From the NCBI GenBank assembly GCA_018806915.1, contig JAGKQI010000049.1:1612001-1676000 (forward strand): a stretch of DNA of 64,000 bases, given 5' to 3'. Both the position numbers and the translations under genes were made by a program. Source of the DNA: Phytophthora colocasiae. Its lineage: Eukaryota > Oomycota > Peronosporomycetes > Peronosporales > Peronosporaceae. This document shows, piece after piece, positions 27,790 through 38,560 of the stretch. Position 1 is the stretch's first letter; each line of letters opens with the position of its first letter. The notes under the pieces were generated by a model. The model was not told where the DNA came from and searched no databases. It worked only from the letters and a program-made list of their open reading frames with translations.

Positions 27790-30249
27790 TCATTGTCGCC
27801 TAGACGCTGGTCCCTGCCCGGACGAGCCTCCAGCCTTGCTTTGAGCCGACAGTTGAGTAAGTATTTTCTTCGTTGGACAATTGGCCACTCGATGGTCAGT
27901 GCCGTCGCAGAGGAAGCATCCAGGGTTCCTGTAATAACCGTTCGTCGGCCTGTTTGAAGCGGGTTGCGAGTTGGAACGGTTCTGCTGCTGTTGTTGTCCT
28001 CTTGGTTGTTCACATTCCAAATACACATGGCCCTTAACCTTGCAATTCGAGCAAGTAGCACCAGCCCGACGACAGTTAATGCGGTTGCACCCTAAGGTGT
28101 GGCATCGACCGCAAACTATCTTCCCTTCCTGCGTGTACATGTCCGGACCTTGCCGTATTCCTCTGACCGGGCCCTCAGGAGCAACTGCATTCACGGTGGG
28201 CGGAGCGTTCTCGAACGCAGGATCCTCGTAGTGAGCCACAGCAATGGTAGGAGCAGTTTGCGGAACGCTCGAGTGAGCGTACTGCTGCTGTTGCTGCTGT
28301 TGTTGTTGAGCCAACATGTTCTGCGTTTGCTGCATCAAGTTCAGCATCTGCTGCATCATCGTATTCTCTGAACCCTTGGAGGACGTCGCGTCTTCGAAGT
28401 CCGCGTCGTTCTCGACCGGGAGATGCATGTTCTTGTATAGCAGAACGGTCACGGCTTGAGGAATGGAGTCGACCATAGCGTTCGAAAGCGTGGCCTTCCA
28501 TTCACGGTTTCTCAACCCAGACAGGAAGTACTGGTAACGCATATCCGGATCATAACAGCGTGCGTCGTCACACAACCGAGAGATCAGATCACCCCACACT
28601 TCCGCTGACATTCCCCTCGATCGGGTCGTCTTCTTCAGCAACTCGATGCGCTGTTGAGGCGTCTGACAAATGAACTGGTTGTAGAACCGCGTCTTCAGCG
28701 TGTCGAAGTCATCGATGCTCGAGTGCACCCACCACTGGTCGCCAGCCTTGCCCTTGAGGCACTCACGGAACGCGCTCAACCGTAATACATCGTCTAGACC
28801 CACTGTAGCACGCTCAAACGACTCCCAGAAACTTCCAGCTCTCTCAGCAGTGGAGTCGTCCGAATAGAACGGTTGTAGCATCCTAATAGCGTTCCTTATA
28901 CTCGTCGGCATACCGATCACAGGCTGAGCAGGTTGCGAGGGCGGCACGGCCGGGAACGGCTGCTGAGTAGTAACGGTAGGAGTTGGCTGAAATGCGTGCC
29001 CAAGAGCAGGCGGGCGAGCGTACCCATGCCACGCTCCAGTAGTTGCTCCAACTTGCGAAGGCCCAGGGTACATCCCGGGGTGGCCAAGGGAGGCCGACGA
29101 CAGGAGCTGTCCCGGTGGATCGCTCGGGGCACCGCCTCCCCGAGGGTAATACGTCCCTCGATTCATCACTGACGTCTTCAGGGGCCCGGGTGTTCGCTGC
29201 GAGGGCATCACCGGGGCGGCTGTCGAGACTGGAGCCGGAGCCTGGAACGGTTGTTGACGATACGGTAGCTGTTGCCGCGCCAACGGTTGTCGTGGTGGCA
29301 CCCCCATAGGCTGCGTCGAGTGCACAGGGTCCTCGACCGTTCCAGGATAGGTCGAGACGCCCACTGAAGCATGGGTCTGGTGCGAAGAAGCCGAGATCAT
29401 CGTCGACGGCTTCGGATTGACAGGCACCCGACTGGCCGGCGGGTGGAACAGACCGTGAAGCCCATAATCTCCAGGACTCGAAGGGTTCTTCATGGTTACG
29501 TTACGGTAACTCGCTATCGCGCCCCTTGTCTGAGGCGTCTTCGAGGCCGACGAAGCGTTCTTCACAGGGTCACTAACTCCTTCCCACGCTGGGATCGACG
29601 GTCGGGACGACTCAGCGAACGCAGAATATCCAGGAGCACGCTCGCTAGCGTACTCTTGCGTCCAGGTTACTGGGGCCTGAACGGTCTCTCCGGTGGAACT
29701 CCACGCTCCCGGAGGCATCGAGGCGGAAGGCTCTGCCTGCCAGTAGCGTTCCGAATCTCTACTAGTACGGCCGTAGTACTCATCTCGGTAGGTGAGCTCC
29801 TCGGCGCTCGGCTTCTCCTCAAGCGGCTCAGGAGGGTTCATGCCGAAGGGATCTTCACCGTAGGGTGTATGCTGTCGGGGCGCTCCCCGAGCATACTCAC
29901 TTGGGTTGGCTCCTTCCCCTGAAGGAACCGTTCTTCTTGAAGCGTCGCCCGCACTCGGGTCCTCGGACTTCCCAAATCCCACTCTGGGAGCCACACTTCT
30001 TGGTTGTTCAGTCGACGTTCTGCCTCCTCCGGCCGCCCACTGAAGAACGGTAGACCTCACTGCACTGAGGCCTGCCGTCGTCGTCACATCCGGAGCGTCA
30101 CCTTCCAGCACGCTCCCTGCCCGGGAGTAACGGTCCGCTGAGCCCAGCGACCGGTGTCCCCCACTTCCGTCCTCAGATCCGCCTGAGAACGCTCTCTCCC
30201 CCTCTGGGGCTGCCCCGTAGGGGTTGCTTCCTTGCCCGAGAGTCTCCAT
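27790..30249 (-). CDS. gag: Gypsy Gag polyprotein
   Basis: 819 residues from the ATG at 30249 (METLGQGSNPYG); the open frame extends upstream without a better ATG. The N-terminal 450 residues are Pro/Ser/Gln-rich and disordered. A retrotransposon gag domain follows (FYSDDSTAERAGSFWESFER ... GDQWWVHS ... FICQTPQQRIELLKK). Then come a poly-Gln stretch and two zinc knuckles (CGRC...C type and CSNCKVKGHVYLEC), plus CFLCDGTDHRVANC at the end. It forms the particle and binds RNA. It ends in TGA, with 19 sense codons between that stop and the ORF2 ATG in the same frame. Confidence 0.92.
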   Translation of the reverse strand: METLGQGSNPYGAAPEGERAFSGGSEDGSGGHRSLGSADRYSRAGSVLEGDAPDVTTTAGLSAVRSTVLQWAAGGGRTSTEQPRSVAPRVGFGKSEDPSAGDASRRTVPSGEGANPSEYARGAPRQHTPYGEDPFGMNPPEPLEEKPSAEELTYRDEYYGRTSRDSERYWQAEPSASMPPGAWSSTGETVQAPVTWTQEYASERAPGYSAFAESSRPSIPAWEGVSDPVKNASSASKTPQTRGAIASYRNVTMKNPSSPGDYGLHGLFHPPASRVPVNPKPSTMISASSHQTHASVGVSTYPGTVEDPVHSTQPMGVPPRQPLARQQLPYRQQPFQAPAPVSTAAPVMPSQRTPGPLKTSVMNRGTYYPRGGGAPSDPPGQLLSSASLGHPGMYPGPSQVGATTGAWHGYARPPALGHAFQPTPTVTTQQPFPAVPPSQPAQPVIGMPTSIRNAIRMLQPFYSDDSTAERAGSFWESFERATVGLDDVLRLSAFRECLKGKAGDQWWVHSSIDDFDTLKTRFYNQFICQTPQQRIELLKKTTRSRGMSAEVWGDLISRLCDDARCYDPDMRYQYFLSGLRNREWKATLSNAMVDSIPQAVTVLLYKNMHLPVENDADFEDATSSKGSENTMMQQMLNLMQQTQNMLAQQQQQQQQQYAHSSVPQTAPTIAVAHYEDPAFENAPPTVNAVAPEGPVRGIRQGPDMYTQEGKIVCGRCHTLGCNRINCRRAGATCSNCKVKGHVYLECEQPRGQQQQQNRSNSQPASNRPTNGYYRNPGCFLCDGTDHRVANCPTKKILTQLSAQSKAGGSSGQGPASRRQ

Positions 30250-30640
30250 CGTCACCTTCACGATGTAGTCCTCCGGGACTTCCTCCTTGCTGCTCGCGTA
30301 AAGTCGAGGTCCCACCCAGGGAATCAACTCAAAGATAAAGCGCACAGCACTTGGCTATAGTAGCGACGGCTACTGTCTCCTTCGAACGGTCCGCTTGGAC
30401 TCTTCGGTCGCTCTCGACTTCGGCAGAACGGTTCCGCGCCTCAGTAGTCTCTCGTCGGTGAGTGTTTCCGGCGACGTTCACTCCACGCGTTTGGCTTGTA
30501 AATGGCCCTCTGGCTTGCCAAGCGTGTTAACGACCCGTTCCTGACTCGATTACCCCGAGACCTTGCTACTTCGCGGCTACCTCTGTGGTTGTTCTGGAAC
30601 TCCTAGTGCGCCAAACGGGACCTTCTCCAGCTAACAGGTA

Positions 30641-30656
30641 CCCTGCTTCTCCACCA
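30641..30656 (-). other. Primer binding site of the Gypsy element
   Basis: On the plus strand CCCTGCTTCTCCACCA reads as a tRNA 3' end (T-stem CCCTG, acceptor CTTCTCC, discriminator A, CCA). It ends 2 nt from the LTR. The matching tRNA should start GGAGAAG; its amino acid is not known to me. Confidence 0.8.
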
Positions 30657-30658
30657 AA

Positions 30659-31199
30659 TGTCGCGCACCTCCCCGGCTGGGTCAGTACCTGTGGCTGTTT
30701 GGGTGAGTACAGTCCTGAGTGGGGCCTCGGAGTCTGTCGAAGTAGAGTCTGGTAGAACGCTTTTAGTAATATAAAAATACGTAAATTTGTTCTCGTCTTC
30801 TCTCGACCAGGGAAATTCGCAACTAAAAGAAATAGGGGGAGCGATAGCACTACGCTCCTAGGGACGACACCTCGTCCACCTCGCACACCGGGGCCTATGA
30901 CCCGCCATCCGTCCTTGCAGTAGTCACCTGTCGCCCAACGAGAGTAGCATCTTCCCACCTTCAGGGGCGTCCATTGGTCCGAGCAGCTCTGCGGACCTCC
31001 ACGCTTCCGGATCACGAGCGTCTAGCGCCATCTTTCCAAGGGGCACATCCCCCTAGTGATACGGTACCACAGGAACGGTACCGGGAGTGTAGCCTCTGGG
31101 TGGTGTAGCCATCCTACGGGTCCTAGGTCGGGTCCTCATCCTAGCTTGGCTCGAGTCCACCACCGCTGGAATGGGTCCTGCAATCCCGGGTACGGGACA
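30659..31199 (-). repeat. 5' LTR of the Gypsy element (element reads minus)
   Basis: 541 bp, TGTC/GACA ends, two substitutions relative to 16636-17176. Transcription of the element runs leftwards from here; the 400-nt leader to gag holds the primer site. Confidence 0.95.
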
Positions 31200-32105
31200 C
31201 TGCGATCTACACAAAAAGCGGAAGGGCAAGTGTCGAGCCATTAAACGTTCTGATGGAAAGAAGTGCACGAAACCCATCAGTGTGAATGGACACGGTTACT
31301 ATTGTCAAACCCACACGAAGACTGGGCGACACCCTCCGAGACTGTGTGCGAAGGATGCAAGGTCAATGGAGACAATTGCTACCGCCGTGTGACTGACCCG
31401 GAGTACCCGTACTGCACGGTGAAGCACGACCAACGTTTTCAAGAGCGCTACTGTGATCCTGAACAGTTTCGCGAAGAATACCTTCGTAACCGGGTCCTGG
31501 AGCCACTAAGTGAGCTCTACGGTGACTGCGACCTGTACAACCCTGGGAAGGAAATTTTGGATCTGGAGAAATACCATGTCGACCACATCGTCGAAGCCCA
31601 GCAGTTTAGTTACTCCTGGCAATTTGATATCTTTCAAGACGTCGAGGAGAAAGCTAACGTGATGGAGTTTGCCCGCGACGAGTTTGTGAATACTCTTGGA
31701 AACCTGGTTCGGACCTGGTCTGATACGAATGAGAGAAAGGGGCGGGCAGTGACAAAAGAGCTGGAAGATATGATGAAGTTTTCGTTGGTTCAGTACAACA
31801 AATTGGATGTGCGTTCCCTGACAGACATCAGTTATGCTGCATTTCATAACGAGCCTATCGTCCCCACATTCAACGATCGACTGATCGAGCAAAAACTCGG
31901 CCGTGACTCTACTAGAGCGATCCGTCGAATCATGGGCGAGTCCCTTCGGATGTGGCAATACCAGTGACTGGATCAAGGAGAAACTCCGATCTACGAAACT
32001 CTCGGGGGAATGGCGAGTGAATTGTTTACAGTGTTCGATCTCCACGTCGGAACTGACGTGACTGAGTACGGTAGCACCGATGCTACAGCGCTCGAAGTGG
32101 ACTGA
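31200..32105 (+). pseudogene. 3' part of the Gypsy-interrupted Cys/His-repeat HNH-like gene
   Basis: Continues the frame from 16635. It shows repeats CRAIKRSDGKKC ... GYYCQTH and, after a frameshift near 31330-31350, CKVNGDNCYRRV ... PYCTVKH. The HNH-like core follows: LEKYHVDHIVEAQQF, then NTLGNLVR and TNERKGRAV, aligned with the intact paralogue at 14958-16397. A TGA at 31965-31967 interrupts the frame, but similarity (LDQGETP) carries on to a stop at 32103-32105. It lacks the paralogue's long Ser/Thr tail. With at least two frameshifts and one internal stop besides the 14.5-kb insertion, it is a pseudogene. Confidence 0.8.
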
Positions 32106-32334
32106 ATACAAGGATGATGGCTAGTTAGCTGTCGTGATATCCTAGTAACTACATATTTGCATGAAGAAAATTTGAGAAGGCCAGAAAAAAACTACAAGAA
32201 CACAAAACAGGAAGAAACAGAGAAAAAGATAAACAAAAAATAAAGCGGTGAAACGCATAGTTGATCAACTTCTATCGATCACTCAGGAATTTTTTCTTCA
32301 AGTAGCTTTCATGAGATTGCAGAACAAGGCGTAA

Positions 32335-33404
32335 GTGATGATGAGGAAGTGGTTTCAGCTTGCTGACGAGGACGGTAGCCCGGTGATCAATGTTACTGCT
32401 GCAAATGTTGACATTGAAGATGTTGTTGCTTTGCGGGCCGCAGTGAAGGCGGAATTCGAGGACGGTTTCCTGGCAGAAATTTCCTCATCCGACCTCACCT
32501 TCGAGAACAGAGCGTTGACGAAGGTATAGCAAGAAGACGCATCGATTGAGTGACTCTCAATTTGAGTCGTTTGGCAGTTCAGAAAATAACGCTCTGGTTG
32601 TGTTGTTTGCGTTCTATATGGCCTTGGTCGAAAGAAAACATGTCAGCCTGCAGGATATTCCATGTTGTACCTCGATGCACAGAACAAACCCCCCGTATTC
32701 TGGAGAAAGTATGGAGCAGCTATTCGGGATATTGCTGATCTGGAAATTCAAGAGTTCTCCTGCGTGACGAGGTGATAAAACGCTTTGAAACGCTGGGACG
32801 ATTCCGTCTGCTTGCCGTCTCTGTTGATTACGAATTCAAGAACAATGACGTCCTTCTAAAACGATGCCTTGTGCCGTTTTGGTCTTTAGCGGATCTGAAA
32901 AAGATTGGCGAGTATCGTAAGTGGTCGGAATCAGACATCTCGGACAAATACTTCTACTCGGGCGGAAATTTGCGCGACTTCTTATCAGAAAGAGAGCATA
33001 TGGAGAACTCGATCGACAATGCTGTTCAGTTGGTTGTACCGGCGGTTGCAGAACTTCTCAATACGCAGTACAGGGCTGTATCGACGAGTGAAGTTGATCG
33101 CTTACGCATGACGGGGATCCCAAAAAACGATTTCTGTGACTTGAAGAAGTACATATACAGCAAACATTGGGTTTATGTGATCACCTCGGACTATGCGCTG
33201 AGGCAACTTGGCAATATTGTGGAGCCGTCCTACTACGAAGAGCTGTGGCACCAAGCCAACTTGCTCCAAGACGACGGGCTCAAGGACATTGCGTTTGAAA
33301 ATTACGTGCATTCGTTGGCAAGGGTCGGGAAGAAGATCAAGTTGCGAGTGGGGATGTACGAGAGAAAGCAACAGAAGCTCATACCTATGAGGCTTAGATA
33401 TTGA
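32335..33404 (+). pseudogene. Crinkler (CRN)-type effector pseudogene
   Basis: Three conserved pieces in different frames. At 32335-32526 is a CRN-type N-terminal ubiquitin-like segment (KWFQLADEDGSPV, VVALRAAVKAEF). At 32546-32767 is the junction piece with SFGSSENNALVV. At 32772-33404 is the C-terminal region with KRCLVPFWSLADLKKIGEYR. CRNs are oomycete proteins delivered into host cells, and this region matches that family by recognisable phrases. Breaks: a TAG at 32527-32529 followed by a TGA, and at least two frameshifts near 32545-32770. No full ORF exists. The 5' end may lack an intact leader. It lies against the truncated LTR of Copia-1. Confidence 0.65.
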
Positions 33405-33488
33405 ACCCAAGTCGTACATGGAAATGATGTATGATGTGGCTATGAAACAATTCGCGAGTTCGAGTAACGATTATTGGCATCCTTGCTG

Positions 33489-33575
33489 CGACGCACCAAG
33501 GAGACGCTGGAGTACCTGCACAACACCCAAGGAGCAGGAAGACAAGACAAAGGACCAACAAGTGCAAAAGCTGCT
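33489..33575 (+). repeat. 5' LTR remnant of Copia-1
   Basis: 87 bp, CGACGCACCAAGGAGACG to AAAAGCTGCT, the 3' end of the LTR. Sequence to the left does not match the 3' LTR, so the rest was deleted. Confidence 0.85.
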
Positions 33576-33576
33576 A

Positions 33577-33588
33577 GGTTATGAGCCC
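33577..33588 (+). other. Copia-1 primer site, half initiator tRNA-Met type
   Basis: GGTTATGAGCCC is complementary to the anticodon arm of initiator tRNA-Met (GGGCTCATAACC), not to a tRNA 3' end. Drosophila copia uses such an internal tRNA fragment. Confidence 0.8.
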
Positions 33589-33647
33589 AAGCTCTACTTG
33601 GCTGTGATCGAGTAAATAAGTTACGACTACGACTGCAGCGGGATAAC

Positions 33648-34737
33648 ATGGCTGCTGCTCAACCAGTGATTCGAGGTAGCTCCAAGGCCCCAAGGTTTGA
33701 GGGGACTTTCGAGTTGTACAAGGTGGAACTTCAGTTGTATCTGGAAGAACGTGAAGCGTGGGATGTCGTGACCGGAACGGAAACCCGCCACGCCAACGAT
33801 CAAGACCAACAAGCAATATTCGACAACAGAAACCGACTTGCTAAGGCTGCGATCCTGCGAGGATTACGCGGGTGTCAAGACGACGAAGTAAACAAGATCT
33901 GCTCGATGGATACCGCGAAAGCGATGTGGGATACCATCACAGCTGATAAGACGCAGAGAGACTATTCGTACGTGGCGATGCTGCGGGCGCAACTCTACAA
34001 TACCAAGCACGTGAAAGGCCAGCCGCTGACCGAGTATCTGACGGCAATGAACAGACTTCGGCAGCAGATTGGCAGCATTGGAGCAACTCACGTAGTGGAC
34101 GAAGACGAGATGTTGAGAGTATTGACAATGGGCGTGACGCTGTCGCATCCAGAGCTCGTGGAGCAATTCGACTTGCCGGCAAGGCAGGGAACGCCGCTGA
34201 CGCTGCGGCAGTTTACAAACGCGTTGAGGTCAAAGGATGAGAGGATTCGAATGGCTGAAGCAATGCGCGGTGAAGTTGGTGAGCCACAAGCAGTGATGTG
34301 CACTACGCCTGCTGTTGGAGAGAAGACAAAGAGGAACAAGCGGAGCGGGGGAGCGTGGAAGAAACGCAAGTGTTTCCACTGTGGCAAGCCTGGATACTTC
34401 AAGCAAGTGCTGGCACTATTTGAATCAGTCCAAGAAGGTCGAGAGCGACGAAAAGAAGTCGACGACCGACAAGAAGGACAAGAAGAAGAAGAAGTCAAAG
34501 AATGAAGACAAACCAGGTGTGAAGAATAATAAGCTAATCCTGAACGAGAATGCACCAGAAATTATACGACGATATGCAAGTAGCAGCAGCAGCGACGACG
34601 ATGATGAAGACGACGGAGACTTTCCCATGGTTGGAATGGTGGCGAAGGTCGACGGCGCAGGCAATCGAAACGCGTGGATGCTGGACTGCGGGAGTCGACG
34701 CATGTATGTGTCGACAAGAACTTGTACTCGAGCGTGA
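33648..34737 (+). pseudogene. Copia-1 gag (and start of protease), frameshifted
   Basis: From ATG 33648 (MAAAQPVIRGSSKAPRFEG) a 285-codon gag of the UBN2 type is open. The zinc knuckle CFHCGKPGYF is followed by a frameshift; the real continuation is in the frame that reads to 34737, with a Lys-rich linker and NAWMLDCGSRRMYV, a damaged protease active site. Confidence 0.85.
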
Positions 34738-34791
34738 AGAAGTCGAAGGCAACGTTTTAAGGTCTGGACTGGTGAGATTACGAAAGGTGTA

Positions 34792-37700
34792 ATGTGTGGG
34801 ACGGTGAAGCTGAACCTGCCAGACAAGAACGGCAATATGGTGGAAGTCGAGCTACAGGTTGTGGAATTCTCGCCTGCGGGGAGCGTCAACTTGATAAGCT
34901 TAGGCAAGCTGGAGAGTGAGGGTTGGACGCCTTCGTTCAGTTCGGCTGAAGTAACGCCTCGCAAGTGTTGGTTGGATTCTGCTATTGGACGACTAGAGTT
35001 CGTGAAGCGTGGCTCTCACTACTGGTTGGAAGCTGGATTGCCGGATGACATGGTAATGACCACGTTGAACGCCGATGCCAGTCCGATGATGCGGTGGCAC
35101 GAGCGCTTGGGACACTTAAATGTGGCCGCGATTAAGGCTATGGTGGACCAGAAGTTGGTGGACGGCATGGACATTTCAAGAAGCTGATCCAGTGTTTGAC
35201 TTGCATGTCGGCGAAGCGACGGCGTATGAGCTACAAGAAGAGCGCAAAGAACAAGAGGACGACGATCAACTACGAATGTCTGATGTCGGATACATGTGAC
35301 ATGGGGCAAGTACATACCTGGGTCTGGAGGCATTCGCTACTTTAAGTTGATACAGGACGAGGACTCACGGTATAAGTGGTGCTACCCGATTGTGAATAAG
35401 AGTGATGCCAACGCGAACACGATGAAGCTGATGAAGAAGTTGATAGCGCAAGGTCATCGGATAAAGACTTTCTCAAGCAACGGCGGTGGTGAGTTCGTGA
35501 ACACGGAGCTTAAGAAGTTTCATGAGGAGCACGGCGTTGATTTTGTGCCAACTCACGCGTACACACCCGAAGAGAACGCGCTTGTGGAGAAGCTGAACGG
35601 TGTACTGGCCAACAAGACTCGGACAGCTATGCAGGCGGCGAACATGCCGAGCAAGCTGTGGCCTGAGGTGTTTCAGTACATTGTGGATATTGACAACATG
35701 AGCATGACCAAGGCACTGAACGGACTGACCCCATCGGAGAAGTGGTACGGCAAGAAGCGGGACTTGACCAAGGTTCGTGTCTGTGGTGCTATTGGATTTG
35801 TGTATGTACCGAAGCGCAAGGATAAGATCAGCCCGAAGGCTGACCCGGCGTTATTGCTGGGATTCACACACACCTTACCAGGTTATCGACTATTGCATTT
35901 GAGGACTGGGAGGATTGTGGAGGCGCGAGATGTAAAGTTTCGTGAGGACGTGACAGTAAGCAGGAAATACCTGGACGCGCTCCTAGCTGGACAGCACAAG
36001 ACATATCAGCACATTCCGTTCGTGCCTCTGCCGGTTGAATTTGTGGTAGAAGAGCATTTGCATGAAGGGAAAATGCGGGCAGTAAAGGAGAGTTTGCCAG
36101 AAGACGTGAATGAGAAGTGCATGGCGGATGACGACAACTGCAATGTGGAAAGTTCGTCGAGTGAGTCGGACGGAGATGAAGTCGTAGAAGAACCTGTACA
36201 AGTGAGACCTGGACGACCTGCTGGACGAAGAGCGAGACGGCAGCGTGCTGCGAACCAGCAACAACAACCAGTGAGAAGGTCCAACCGAGTGCGACGACAA
36301 AATGTAAGGCTTAGTAACTACCAGTTGCTAATGGGTGCTGAAGTTGAAGACCCGGCCAACGTCGATGAGGCAATGGATTCGCCGCAGTGGAAGGAATGGG
36401 AAGATGCTCTTAAGAAGGAGTACGCGTCTTTGATCAAGAACGGAACCTGGAAGCTGGTGAATCGCCCTAAGGACGACGATGGACGGTGGATCAAGGTCAT
36501 GACTACCAAGTGGGTCCTGAAGATGAAACGTGATGAGCATGGCAGAGTGCAGCGCTACAAGGCGAGACTGGTTGTACATGGATATGAACAACGATTTGGA
36601 CATGAATACTGGAAGACATACTCACCTGTAGTACGCTGGATGACAATGTTGATTGTGCTTTTGCTGGTGCTGTTGCTTAGACTGGAGGTCGATCAAGGTG
36701 ACTTTGAGACGGCATTCCTGAACAGCAATATGGATGGTGCAAAGATTTACGTGGAGCAGCCTACGGAGTTCGACGACGGAACTGGCAGGGTGTGTTTCCT
36801 GCTTAAGGGTCTGTACGGATTGAAACAAGCTGCTAGACTATGGTATCTGACTTTGCACAAGCGCCTAGAGAAGCTTGGCATGAAGCGAAGTGCGTTCGAC
36901 GGGGGCCTGTACTACAAGTGGATTGACGGACGGCTCGTGATGGTGACCGTGTATGTGGACGACATGTTAATCATTGGAACTCGCTGTGACATCGACAAGA
37001 TGAAGAAGGACTTGGCGGTCGAGTTTGCGTTGAAGGACATGGGACGAGTGCACTACTTACTGGGTATGGAGGTGGATTACGTGCCTGGGAAGAAGCTGTG
37101 CATTTCGTAGATGGCGTACATTGATAAGATCCTGCACAAGTTCCAGATGAAGGATGCGAAGACGGTGAGGTCGCCGCAGCAGCACAACGAGAAAGTCCTG
37201 TCGATTGAGCGGGATGAGAGCAAGATCAATGATAAGAACTTGGAGTACCAGGAGTTGGTTGGTGGGCTGCAGAACCTTGTGACGTGTACCCGCCCGGACA
37301 TTTCTAATGCGGTGCGGAACCTAAGTCGACATACAGGAAGCTACACAAAGGAGAACTTTGCGGCTGCCAAGAGGGTGCTGAGGTACCTGAAGGGTACACG
37401 TACGTATGGGCTGGTTTACGTGGCGAATGACTCGGACTTGAACGAGGGTTTACAAGTGAGCGCATATTGCGATGCGGACCATGCGAACTTCCCGGATACG
37501 TCACGATCGGTTACTGGCTACGTACTTCAGCTGAATGGCCACAGCTTTGGATTCAAAAGCAAGGTGCAGGCGTCCGTGACGGATGATACCTGTAAGTCAG
37601 AGTTGGTGGCTGCAAGTACATGTGTGGAGGAATTACTTTGGGCGAGGAAGCTGCTCAAGGAGCTGAAGTTCAAGCCCGAGGTTGGGAAGCTGTTGATGGA

Positions 37701-38100
37701 CAATCAAGCGGCTATTAAAGTTTGTTCCGACGCCGGTAATTGCGACGGCGTGAAGCGCTACGCTAAGAAAAGTCGGAAGATTGCGGAGCTGGTGTTGAAG
37801 AACAAGGCGGACATCGAATACGTCTCGACGGAGGATAACGTCGCTGACATGTTCACCAAGGCACTGGGCCCGCAGCGATTCGAAAAGTTGCGAGCGGGAC
37901 TCGGGGTGAAGGATGTTGAGGGTGCCAAGGAGCGTCAGAACACAGAGGAATGCGTGGCTGAGCGTCTGCACGATGGTCAAGGCGTGGTAAGCGTTGAAGC
38001 GTGCGTCTGGCCAAGATTCATGGGAATAAAGCTGCGGTCAAGCAGTACATGGCCAAGAGCCAAGAGATTGACACTGTGGTCAAGCAGTGCGTGGCCATGA
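34792..38100 (+). pseudogene. Copia-1 pol (integrase, RT, RNase H), broken
   Basis: Pre-integrase motif RWHERLGHLNVAAI is at about 35090. After a frameshift near 35185-35300 the integrase core has SNGGGEFVNTELKKF and AYTPEENALVEKLNG. RT has WVLKMKRDEHGRVQRYKAR, LEVDQGDFETAFLN and the catalytic VYVDDMLI. A TAG at 37108-37110 (CIS*MAYIDKIL) stands where a sense codon is expected. RNase H follows to about 37950 (SVTGYVLQLNG, ASTCVEELLWAR, NVADMFTKAL). Confidence 0.9.
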
Positions 38101-38237
38101 GCCAGGGTAATGAAGCTGTGGTTGAGCAGCGCAAAACGTTGGCAGAAGATCGGACGAAAGCCGAAGCCAGCGGAAGTACTGTCTAATGTGATTCGGCCAA
38201 GGGCTGATGTTGGCAATGACACGCAGGCTTAGTTCCG

Positions 38238-38560
38238 GGGGAGTTTGAGCCGACGGGTTCTGGAGACTTCCCGGAGAAGAACTTTCGCCTGTGTCAGGTC
38301 CGTCACGGTTGAGTGACAGGAAGGCCAGTGACCATCTTGATCGATGGGTCCAGCCTAAAGGAGGTTTTGTGCCCGAGGCTTTCCTCCTAATAACAATCAA
38401 TATTACTTTGGAATTTACCTTCTACATAACAAGTCTCTTCCTTTCTTACCTCTTGCTGGAGAACGAGAACACTCGACGCACCAAGGAGACGCTGGAGTAC
38501 CTGCACAACACCCAAGGAGCAGGAAGACAAGACAAAAGACCAACAAGTGCAAAAGCTGCT
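38238..38560 (+). repeat. 3' LTR of Copia-1 (start approximate)
   Basis: Starts after the purine tract GGGGGAG and ends AAAAGCTGCT like the 5' remnant. Its 5' border cannot be fixed, because the 5' LTR copy of that part is missing. Confidence 0.6.

Larger units (their letters stand above)
16636..31199 (-). mobile_element. Gypsy-type LTR retrotransposon, 14.56 kb, nearly intact
   Basis: Bounded by 541-bp LTRs (16636-17176 and 30659-31199) that begin TGTC and end GACA. They differ at two positions by my alignment. A 4-bp duplication CTGC flanks it (16632-16635 and 31200-31203). It reads on the minus strand: LTR, primer site, gag, middle ORF, pol (protease-RT-RNase H-integrase, the Gypsy order), antisense ORF, multi-TM ORF, polypurine tract, LTR. 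All ORFs are open and LTRs nearly identical, so the insertion is recent. It interrupts a Cys/His-repeat HNH-like gene. Extra ORFs make it about three times the length of a simple Gypsy element. Confidence 0.95.
33489..38560 (+). mobile_element. Copia-1: degenerate Copia LTR retrotransposon
   Basis: Order gag, protease, integrase, RT, RNase H, which is the Copia order. The 5' LTR survives only as its last 87 bp (33489-33575), matching 38474-38560 with one mismatch seen. The 3' LTR begins after a GGGGGAG tract near 38231-38237. Lesions: frameshift at the gag zinc knuckle, altered protease site, frameshift in the pre-integrase region and a TAG in RT. Incapable of movement by itself. Confidence 0.9.
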
